Shown one piece after another: positions 17,532-24,258 of a stretch of 64,000 nt of DNA. Every line of letters begins with the position of its first letter. Position 1 is the stretch's first letter. The notes below the pieces were generated by a model, which saw only the letters and a list, made by a program, of their open reading frames with translations, searched no databases and was not told where the DNA came from. The DNA comes from Desulfuromonas versatilis (GTDB lineage Bacteria > Desulfobacterota > Desulfuromonadia > Desulfuromonadales > NIT-T3), in contig NZ_AP024355.1 in NCBI RefSeq assembly GCF_019704135.1, forward strand, positions 3,975,034 to 4,039,033, given 5' to 3'. The position numbers were made by a program, and so were the translations under genes.

Positions 17532-18176
17532 TCAGCCCTCCTCCAGGTAGATCTCGATCCGCTCCTTGCCCTTGCCGATGTTGTTGCGCTTGAGCCGCAA
17601 GGGGCCGACCTCCCCGGTACGACGGACGTGGGTGCCGCCGCAGGCGACCCGGGAGAAGCCCTCGATCTCCCAGAAGCGGCGCTCGTTCTCCTGGTCCTCG
17701 AAACCGGTGCGGATCGCCAGGTCGAGGCCGATAATCCGGTTGGCCTCGGCGGTGAAGTTCGCCAGCAGCGGGGAGATGCTCCGCTCCCAGGCGAAATCGA
17801 TCCTGGCCTTGTCCTGGGCGATGTGCGCGCCGATCTTCTCGACCCCCTCGATCTCCCGGTAGACCAGCTCCAGCACCAGCTCGGCGGCAAAGTGCAGGCG
17901 CATCAGCCGATAGCGCCGCGCCCAGTCGATCTCCACCCGGACCTTCTGCCCGGGGACCAGCCCGTGGGCTTCCGGCAGGGTGTAGACGATCTCCAGCCCC
18001 TCCTTGCGCGCCGCGAGCACCGGAGCGCCGGCAATGGTCCCCCGGTCGCTCTCCTGCCCACCGGCGAAGGCGAAGAAGATGCTGGCATCGAGGGTGATTT
18101 CCGCCCCGTTCACCGAGCTGACCGCCGCCTCCAGGGCGGTTTGGTAGGGGTCGTTCCAGAATTCTTTTCGCGTCAT
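17532..18176 (-). CDS. AlaX-like alanyl-tRNA editing protein with altered zinc site
   Basis: A 214-aa protein like the stand-alone editing domain of alanyl-tRNA synthetase, which clears Ser or Gly mischarged on tRNA-Ala. FFAFAGGQESDRGTI matches the family's GGGQPSDxG block, and FSRVACGGTHVRRTGEVG gives the second zinc motif C179xxxH183. The first motif, normally HxxxH, reads H95-F-A-A-E99, so the second His is a Glu. Glu can bind zinc, so it may still work, or the enzyme may be altered in activity. The start ATG is clear. It is a single gene about 100 bp upstream of the DUF748 gene on the same strand. Confidence 0.8.
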   Translation of the reverse strand: MTRKEFWNDPYQTALEAAVSSVNGAEITLDASIFFAFAGGQESDRGTIAGAPVLAARKEGLEIVYTLPEAHGLVPGQKVRVEIDWARRYRLMRLHFAAELVLELVYREIEGVEKIGAHIAQDKARIDFAWERSISPLLANFTAEANRIIGLDLAIRTGFEDQENERRFWEIEGFSRVACGGTHVRRTGEVGPLRLKRNNIGKGKERIEIYLEEG

Positions 18177-18294
18177 GGGATTCCCTTTAGAAATGCCGCC
18201 CTCGGCGGCCTGAGGCTGCCCCCCGATGAATCCTCGGGTTGAGTTCTCCGCATACCTTACTCGTTTTCTTGCCCCGAAGAAATCCCCGGCATGA

Positions 18295-18322
18295 TTGACA
18301 ACCCGGCAGCCACCAGTATATT
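18295..18322 (+). promoter_or_regulatory. Sigma-70 promoter of the cytochrome gene
   Basis: TTGACA at 18295-18300 and TATATT at 18317-18322, 16 bp apart, with an AT-rich start region and AAAGGAG just before the ATG at 18364. Confidence 0.65.
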
Positions 18323-18363
18323 AAAGACCACTATTTAAAAACACTCATACCAAAGGAGTCAGC

Positions 18364-19749
18364 ATGAATCGTCTCGTCCTTGTTCTCATGGCGGCATTGC
18401 CTTGTGTTCTGTTTTTGGGGTGCGGTTATTTCAGTGCCTCAGGCGAAGCCCCGCCGGCAGCCGGGGTGGAAACCATGCCAGCGGCTGAGGTCGCAGCTGC
18501 GCAACCGGAGGAGGCGGCCGCCGCGGTCGAGACAAAAGCTGCAGAGCCCCAACTGTTCGAGCCCGGAGCGTTCGAGGATCCCGAGGTCTGTTCGACCTGC
18601 CACGGCAAAATCTACGACGACTGGTCCCGTTCCATGCATGCCAATGCCTGGCAGAACCAGTGGTACCAGCCCGATTTTCTGCTCGCCCACCAGGAAACCG
18701 ACGGCGCCACCGACCTGCTGTGCGGCGCCTGTCATGCGCCCATTGCGGCGCGCACCGGCCTGCTGCCCCCAGCCGACGGCAGCAAGTTCGATGCGACCTC
18801 GCGCCGGGGCATCTCCTGCGACTTCTGCCACACGGTAACCGGCGTGGAGCAGATGTTCAACATGGGGCACGTCTCCGAGCCGGGCAACGTGAAGACCGGC
18901 CCCCGCGGCGACGGCAATTCACTCTATCACGAGGTGAAATACACCGAGATCCACACCAAGGCCGATTTCTGCGGCTCCTGCCACATGGTCATCCATCCCG
19001 CCACCGGCGTGCACATCATCGACACCTGGGAAGACTGGAAAAGCAACGAGTACGGCAAGCAGAACATCACCTGCCAGGATTGTCACATGACCCCCACCCC
19101 CGGCGTCAGCAAGACCCCCGGCCGAGCCGCGCTGATGGGCAAGCTGCGGGATAATCTCGCCCACCACGGCTTTGTCGGCGGCAGCTCCTACATCCAGGAG
19201 GCGCTTGGCAACCAGGAGCAGGCGGAAAGGTCCCGGGAATTCCTGCGCGCCGCCGCCGAGCTCAAACTGGCCGAACAGGTCAGCGCGGACGGAACCCTCG
19301 AGCTGACCGTAGAGGTGCACAATGTCGGCGCCGGGCACAAGATTCCTACCGGCACCACCTACATCCGCGAGATATGGCTGCAGGTCGAGGTCAAAGACCA
19401 GGCCGGAAAGGTCGTCTACAGCTCGGGCCACGTCGACGACCAGAACCATGTCGACCCCAACGCGGTCGTCTTCCGGGTCCTCTTCAAGGATGCCGAGGGG
19501 AACCTGACGCCCAAGAGCTGGCGCGCCCACGGCATCGGTTATGACCGGCGCATCCCGGCCAAGGGCAAGGACAGCGAAACCTACCGCATCCCCCTGCCCG
19601 CCAAGGGCGAATACCAGGTCACGACACGCCTGATGTACCGCTCGTTCACGCAACAGTCACTGGATGAGGTTTACCAACGCACCGGCAAGAAACTGCCGCC
19701 GGTGGCCAGCGCCGAGATGGCTGCCGCGAAAACCACGGTCAGGTTCTAG
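18364..19749 (+). CDS. Pentaheme c-type cytochrome lipoprotein
   Basis: A 461-aa exported protein. The lipobox LFLGC puts the lipidated Cys at residue 20, followed by an Ala/Glu-rich linker. Five CxxCH heme motifs lie at residues 76, 120, 152, 203 and 237, with spacing and text (CSTCHGKIYDDWSRSMH) like the cytochrome c554/c-prime domain of multiheme electron carriers. The heme-free C-terminal half (residues 260-460) is beta-rich, with HNVGAGHKIPTG. It is probably attached to the outer or inner membrane on the periplasmic side, moving electrons in anaerobic respiration. Redox partners are not encoded nearby. It is monocistronic, with a strong promoter and terminator. Confidence 0.88.
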   Translation: MNRLVLVLMAALPCVLFLGCGYFSASGEAPPAAGVETMPAAEVAAAQPEEAAAAVETKAAEPQLFEPGAFEDPEVCSTCHGKIYDDWSRSMHANAWQNQWYQPDFLLAHQETDGATDLLCGACHAPIAARTGLLPPADGSKFDATSRRGISCDFCHTVTGVEQMFNMGHVSEPGNVKTGPRGDGNSLYHEVKYTEIHTKADFCGSCHMVIHPATGVHIIDTWEDWKSNEYGKQNITCQDCHMTPTPGVSKTPGRAALMGKLRDNLAHHGFVGGSSYIQEALGNQEQAERSREFLRAAAELKLAEQVSADGTLELTVEVHNVGAGHKIPTGTTYIREIWLQVEVKDQAGKVVYSSGHVDDQNHVDPNAVVFRVLFKDAEGNLTPKSWRAHGIGYDRRIPAKGKDSETYRIPLPAKGEYQVTTRLMYRSFTQQSLDEVYQRTGKKLPPVASAEMAAAKTTVRF

Positions 19750-19782
19750 ACCGCCAGGTTCAGGGGTGTTGGAAGTTCGGAT

Positions 19783-19818
19783 AAGCAAAGCCCTCCCGGT
19801 TCGGGGAGGGCTTTGCTT
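19783..19818 (+). terminator. Terminator of the cytochrome gene
   Basis: A perfect 15-bp stem (19783-19797 with 19804-19818, loop of 6) ends in GCTTTGCTTGT. The sequence downstream falls in GC content, marking the left edge of the accessory island. Confidence 0.75.
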
Positions 19819-19858
19819 GTATTCGCGCAGGACTTGAATTTGGGGAGGGAGGGGGATT

Positions 19859-19921
19859 TTACCTGGACGTCTGGTCACATTCTACACAGGCGAAGGGCAC
19901 GAAGAGAAGAAACTGGATCAA
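19859..19921 (-). pseudogene. Short lspA-like 5' fragment
   Basis: Bases 19869-19918 match 20691-20740 in about 44 of 50 positions. In the minus-strand frame the fragment reads IQFLLFVPFACVECDQT and then reaches a stop, against IPLFLFVLFACVGCDQTTK in the intact gene. It is therefore a duplicated and broken start of the signal peptidase gene, just downstream of the DUF2442 gene. Confidence 0.6.
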
Positions 19922-19959
19922 TTTCGCCCTCCACGGTTGACTTGGTTAGACCCCAGGTT

Positions 19960-20196
19960 TTATCTCTGTTCAATGAGCTCAACAGATATAGTCTCGGGGC
20001 TAAAATCCTGCTCGTTGGGCCAGACCACCCCGCCGTAAGCCGCTTTGACCTGTTTAAAATAGGAAGGATTTTTGAGCTCTTTAAAAATACCTCGTTCCAG
20101 GTAGGGGCCAACATCGAAAGTTCCTTTACGACCGTCGGAAAGCTCGACCAATAGGGTGTTAGGGCTGTTGGGGATGGCACTGATGACTTTGATCAT
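19960..20196 (-). CDS. DUF2442-family small protein
   Basis: A 78-aa protein with the DUF2442 pattern: a short N-terminal strand, then LLVELSDGRKGTFDVGPYLERGIFKELKNPSYFKQV, then VVWPNEQDFSPETI. DUF2442 proteins are often found with a DUF4160 partner in gene pairs with toxin-antitoxin character. No partner is visible here. Ribosome site AAGGAT precedes the ATG. It lies 61 bp downstream of lspA on the same strand, within the island. Its function is not known. Confidence 0.75.
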   Translation of the reverse strand: MIKVISAIPNSPNTLLVELSDGRKGTFDVGPYLERGIFKELKNPSYFKQVKAAYGGVVWPNEQDFSPETISVELIEQR

Positions 20197-20257
20197 GGTT
20201 TGATCCTTTTCTGGCTTTACCGGAGAATTTTAGAAACACAGCTCCGATTCGAATTAA

Positions 20258-20722
20258 TTAATGTTGCACGTTGCCGCGTTGTTTTTTTACGGAAAGAGCC
20301 AGAACCATAACGCATCCTGCCGAGATGGCGATATCGGCGACATTGAATACCCCGGTGCGTAAGGGGCCGATCCCCATGTTCATGAAGTCGATCACTCTGC
20401 CGTCGTTGCATATGCGGTCAATCAGGTTGCCGATCCCCCCGCTGAAAACTAGGGAAATGCCCACAACACCCGCCATCGCCATGTTTTTACTGGCAATGAG
20501 GTATGTCAGCAGGCCCACCAGAAGGATGCCCACGAAGACGGTGAAAACCCAATACCGCAGATGATCAGGCGTGCCCGCGCCCAGGCCCAGGAAAGCGCCG
20601 GGATTTTCGGCGTACTGGAGGCGGAATACGTCGCTCAGGAAACTGATCGGTTCCGAGCCCGCCAAGGTTTTTCTGGCGATGGTTTTGGTCGTCTGGTCAC
20701 ATCCCACACAGGCGAAGAGCAC
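20258..20722 (-). CDS. lspA: Signal peptidase II, possibly with a frameshifted 5' end
   Basis: A prolipoprotein signal peptidase, the integral membrane aspartyl protease that cuts before the lipidated Cys. Motifs: GCDQTTK, YAENPGAFLG, GGIGNLIDR (D102) and VFNVADIAIS (D130), with four hydrophobic segments. Both catalytic Asps are present. The only in-frame start is a GTG at 20722, giving 154 aa and a first helix that is too short. The frame continues upstream as KWQKIPLFLF to a TGA at 20753. Removing one T from the run at 20750-20753 would join it to an ATG at 20754-20756. The gene may thus be slightly damaged, or start at GTG. It is not in the usual ileS context. Confidence 0.8.
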   Translation of the reverse strand: MLFACVGCDQTTKTIARKTLAGSEPISFLSDVFRLQYAENPGAFLGLGAGTPDHLRYWVFTVFVGILLVGLLTYLIASKNMAMAGVVGISLVFSGGIGNLIDRICNDGRVIDFMNMGIGPLRTGVFNVADIAISAGCVMVLALSVKKQRGNVQH

Positions 20723-20807
20723 GAAGAGAAAAAGCGGGATCTTTTGCCATTTTCATTTCTGATGCCATCTGCCCTTATAGGCTTGATTTTGGTGCTGAAA
20801 ATTGACC

Positions 20808-20966
20808 CATGGGTCCTAATCGGGCTCAAAATACTGGCTCTTTTTATGTATTTTCAGTCAGTTAACTTGATCCGACCCTGCACTTTTGCTGAGCATGGGT
20901 CCAAACCGGGGGGAAATTACTGGTGATTTTCGTGTATTTTCGGGCAGTTGACTTGGTCCGACCCGG
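20808..20966. repeat. Two imperfect direct repeats, 86-bp period
   Basis: Copy 1 (about 20808-20883) and copy 2 (about 20894-20969) share CATGGGTCC, ACTGG, GTATTTTC and GTTRACTTGRTCCGACCC in order. The last motif recurs at 19936-19952 as GTTGACTTGGTTAGACCC. The pair sits directly between lspA and the ATPase gene and resembles the ends of small non-autonomous repeat elements. Confidence 0.6.
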
Positions 20967-20982
20967 TCCCCTACCCACATCT

Positions 20983-23151
20983 CTACAACCTTGACATCGC
21001 CTTAAAATGATCAGAGTATCCTGTCTTTTCAAACACTAGTCTTAGTCCGTCCTTGAAGATCTCGTAGTTGAATTCTTTCATGTCAATTATATTTTGACCA
21101 AGAGAATGAGATTCACGATTAACATAACGGCAAAACGCCTGAAACTTCATATCCTTAAGTTCAGGCATCTGAAACACGTTATTGAGATCTTTTCGTCTTA
21201 CAAAATTGAAAAAGTATTCCACAATGTTTCGCATGCAGTTTGCGATAAGGGCCGGCGGTTGCGTCGTGTCATTAACCACTGACCAGTACGCTTGATAGTC
21301 ATTTTGAATCTCTTCGTATGTCATTTCTTGTATGTCGCTACCGGTTGCTGACTTAGAGATTCGAAAAAGTTTTTGATTTTCCTTCCGGCGCTCATGGTTG
21401 GGATCGGTGAGTTCATAGAAAAAATACAAACTATGCGTCAAAACAAATACTTGACTGAAACGCTCAGACTTAAAAAATACGGTTCTTATTAGTTGCCCTA
21501 CATTGAATATAAAGACGTGAGATAGGCTGGATATTGGGTCATCAATCACTACGATTCGTCTAGCGTGTGTATCCTCGGTGCTAACCCTGCCCTTGCACAG
21601 TTCACAGAAGTATAAGAAGCTAATCATCATTTTTTCGCCTTCACTCAGTGAATGGAAGGCATCCCCAGATTCGCCCGATCTAACAACACGATATAGGCGG
21701 TCTGAGTGCTTCTTTATCATGAAGTCATCAATGCCAAGATCAAGAAGTCCAGCATTAATTGATGATACAGCATCGTCAACATTGACTGTCTCTTTTTGAG
21801 CACTTGCAATCAAACCCTTCGCTGAGGAGATTTCAGTGTAAATTTGACTGATCTCACCTTCAAAAGCCATAATACTTTTGTTCGCCTCTTGGCGGTCTTT
21901 ATCGAGACGAGAGAGGGTTTGGTCATACTGCCAACGCATCATCGACCAAAATTCGGCCTTGAGAATCTCCAATGAATTCTTTGAATTTTTGAGTCGGTCG
22001 TTGTAAGTCAGAATTGCGGCATTAATGCTTCTGACCTCGTCATTGAAAGCAGAAATTTTCGCGGTAGAATCAAACAGGGCTTGAGGTGCTTTTGGGTTTC
22101 TTATTTTCTGCTCGATAGCGATTGCGTTGCTGCCAAGTGTAGCTAATAGCTCTTGGTGCCTGGTCGTAAGTGTAGCAATGCTCTCCTTTGCGAAAGGGTG
22201 CCCCAGGTAAGTGTTGAGATCCTGTAATTCATTTCGTGCTTCAAGGTATTTTTTTTTAAGACCTTCAAGTGTGTCGATGTCTGCTTGGTACGTTTCATCG
22301 AAGTAATTTATTATACTATTGATAACCTCTGAAGTGATCGTTTTTTCTTGGCAAAAGGGACAGGGGTGACTAGTCTCTCCTATGTTTTCCGGGAGATACT
22401 CGAGGCCCTGCTTTACCCAATCGGCATTGCCAAGCTTGTCTATAAGTGCAGCAACCCCACTATCATCGTTACCAACTATAGGTTTGACGAGAATGGGATG
22501 CGATTCGACATCATGAGCGACGAACGCGAGTTCTGGAAGAATTTCTTGAGGTTGGGCAGAATCCCCCCTCAGACCTTCGACTTCGTCTCGAATAGCCTTG
22601 ACTGACTTTCCCGGTTCACTTTCGGGCTTGGCAATAGCCACCAAGTGGGAAAAGAGTCTATCTTTTTGCCCTTTCAAGCCATCGAAACAATACTCAAGGA
22701 CGCGGTCACCTCCTGAATAGGTTGCTTTAATTCTCCAAACCTCGTCTACCGCCTTCTGTTTCTGACCTTCAAACGCCTGCGACACCTTCTGCTTCTCTAT
22801 CTGCTTGGTATTTAAACGGATCTCCGCTTCTTCAAGGGTAGCGCTAGCCTTTTTGATTTTTTCTTCGGCAGCTCTGTTCTCTTTCGAAAGACTGAAAATT
22901 CCCCTTAGGCTGTCGGCAACAAAAAAATTGTCACGGATGAATTTTTGGTTGTAAACCAATATTGGGTCGGAATTCTCCTGAATCTTTCGGCACTTGGTAA
23001 AGTTTTCTCCTGCCTGGCCATATAGGTAGTTAGAAATAGTTGATTTGCCCGTGCCGTTCAGGCCGTAGATCAAGTTGATCTTTTTATCTGTTTTCAGCGA
23101 AGTAGCATGCTTAAAGCTTGCAACCCCATCCATTTGAAGTTCAGTTATCAT
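20983..23151 (-). CDS. AAA_13 ATPase with zinc hook, RloC/PrrC-like (putative anticodon nuclease)
   Basis: A 722-aa ABC/SMC-type ATPase: Walker A GLNGTGKST (30-38), a long coiled coil interrupted by C264-P-F-C267 (a Rad50-like zinc hook), signature LSEGE (502-506), and Walker B IVVIDDPISS (533-542). In the C-terminal domain, R641-x3-E645 in MRNIVEYFF and H682 in NRESHS match the order of the Arg-Glu-His triad of the PrrC/RloC tRNA anticodon nucleases, with similar spacing. RloC has this same layout: ATPase, zinc hook, nuclease. I infer a tRNA-cutting phage-defence or DNA-damage effector. Many AAA_13 proteins are untested, so the activity is not certain. GC content is far lower than in the flanks. 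No restriction genes are adjacent. Confidence 0.72.
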   Translation of the reverse strand: MITELQMDGVASFKHATSLKTDKKINLIYGLNGTGKSTISNYLYGQAGENFTKCRKIQENSDPILVYNQKFIRDNFFVADSLRGIFSLSKENRAAEEKIKKASATLEEAEIRLNTKQIEKQKVSQAFEGQKQKAVDEVWRIKATYSGGDRVLEYCFDGLKGQKDRLFSHLVAIAKPESEPGKSVKAIRDEVEGLRGDSAQPQEILPELAFVAHDVESHPILVKPIVGNDDSGVAALIDKLGNADWVKQGLEYLPENIGETSHPCPFCQEKTITSEVINSIINYFDETYQADIDTLEGLKKKYLEARNELQDLNTYLGHPFAKESIATLTTRHQELLATLGSNAIAIEQKIRNPKAPQALFDSTAKISAFNDEVRSINAAILTYNDRLKNSKNSLEILKAEFWSMMRWQYDQTLSRLDKDRQEANKSIMAFEGEISQIYTEISSAKGLIASAQKETVNVDDAVSSINAGLLDLGIDDFMIKKHSDRLYRVVRSGESGDAFHSLSEGEKMMISFLYFCELCKGRVSTEDTHARRIVVIDDPISSLSHVFIFNVGQLIRTVFFKSERFSQVFVLTHSLYFFYELTDPNHERRKENQKLFRISKSATGSDIQEMTYEEIQNDYQAYWSVVNDTTQPPALIANCMRNIVEYFFNFVRRKDLNNVFQMPELKDMKFQAFCRYVNRESHSLGQNIIDMKEFNYEIFKDGLRLVFEKTGYSDHFKAMSRL

Positions 23152-23281
23152 GATTGGCCACCCTCGAATTCAATGCACATAACGAATTGCTATAACTGGC
23201 GACGCCGTACCGGCACCAATTGATAGAAGCTCTTTCGGGAAGCACCTCTGTATTGTCCGGTTAATTGGCGTGATACTTGTA

Positions 23282-23968
23282 TTATTTCCCAATAATTACT
23301 TCTGGGTCACTGGCCGCCTCAATAAAAGCACGACCAGTGTTTGTTAAAACCCATTTTCCAGAAGTTTTTTGAATAAGATTAAGATTGCTTAGGTGCTCAG
23401 CAGTGAAATCGGTTGGTTCGTCTGGGATGCTAAATTCAATTCCTGCAACTGCAAGCTTAATTGATTTAATAAATAGGGTTGCCTGTTCTTTTATAGATTT
23501 ATCAGAACTTTCTTCTGCTATTTTGGCCAAACGCTTCGCGTCCTTTGCATCCATCCGTTTTAAAATATTTATAAAATCTGGATGGACAGATCCACCAATA
23601 ATTTCCTGAGCTATTAGATTGGCCCAAAGTTCTTTTATTATTTCATCTGTTTCATACGATGAACACTCTATTACATTAATTAATATATTAATTTTTGGCT
23701 TATTTTCAACAGTCTTTTTTGTGTTTTTTACTTTTTCATTTGCCTTTTTAAAATGCTGACTAACAATAATTTTTTCAGATTCAACTAAACGCTCAAATTT
23801 GGCGTCTATCAATCGACCTAATCCACTTGCTGTAGAAGTTATTGGAGAAATGCAATCTTTAAAGGTTGTGCATGCGGTGTCAACAATTTGAACCCATGCT
23901 TTTTGAGGGATTGCCTTTGCTAACTTTCCGACACCGTCTATATCAAGCCCCTCTTCTGTCATAAACAT
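23282..23968 (-). CDS. Abi-alpha/DUF4393-like protein
   Basis: A 228-aa protein. The stretch INILINVIECSSYETDEIIKELWANLIAQEIIGGSVHPDFINILKRM, in shorter terms a helix pair with ELWANLIAQ and FINILKRMDAKDA, matches DUF4393 (Abi-alpha) proteins linked to abortive infection of phage. The C-terminal part (LSNLNLIQKTSGKWVLTNTGRAFI) looks like a winged helix. ATG at 23968 or 23962 follows AAAAGGA. It lies 130 bp upstream of the RloC-like gene on the same strand, with the same low GC, so the two probably form one defence transcript. The mode of action is not known. Confidence 0.6.
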   Translation of the reverse strand: MFMTEEGLDIDGVGKLAKAIPQKAWVQIVDTACTTFKDCISPITSTASGLGRLIDAKFERLVESEKIIVSQHFKKANEKVKNTKKTVENKPKINILINVIECSSYETDEIIKELWANLIAQEIIGGSVHPDFINILKRMDAKDAKRLAKIAEESSDKSIKEQATLFIKSIKLAVAGIEFSIPDEPTDFTAEHLSNLNLIQKTSGKWVLTNTGRAFIEAASDPEVIIGK

Positions 23969-24258
23969 TTGTCCTTTTATTGATTTTTCCCAACGAAGTT
24001 AGACAGAATCACGAATATCAAATGCGGCAACGTGTTCTGATATGTGATACACAACATTCCGCGCAGCATGTGAACCCACTCCTTAATCCTTCCCAATAAA
24101 GCTACATATTGAAAAAGCGGCCCCATAATGTCAAGCGGAAATCAAACGAAGGCTCACATCCCCCCAAAAAAACCAAGGGCAGGCACACAGGCCTGCCCCT
24201 ACAAAACGGTCGGTTTCGGATATTCTGTTTCTGTCTTGTGAACTAACCGACTCCCACC
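23969..24258. other. Intergenic, right edge of the low-GC island
   Basis: 290 bp without a gene. It contains the island boundary, where GC rises near 24130, and one TAGGGGC-family palindrome at 24177-24202. No att site or tRNA fragment was recognised. Confidence 0.4.
24177..24202 (-). repeat. TAGGGGC-family palindrome
   Basis: GGGCAGGC-ACACAG-GCCTGCCCCTAC: an inverted repeat ending in CCCCTAC, i.e. beginning GTAGGGGC on the minus strand. It is the same family as elements at 29605, 41286, 41343, 42109, 42135, 43423, 48839 and 48890. Confidence 0.75.

Noticed and set aside
23152-23281. Possible integron attC-like sequence between the two island genes
   Set aside because: CATAACGAATTGCTATAAC has a GTTATG-like end but lacks a matched core pair and the usual fold, and no integrase is nearby.
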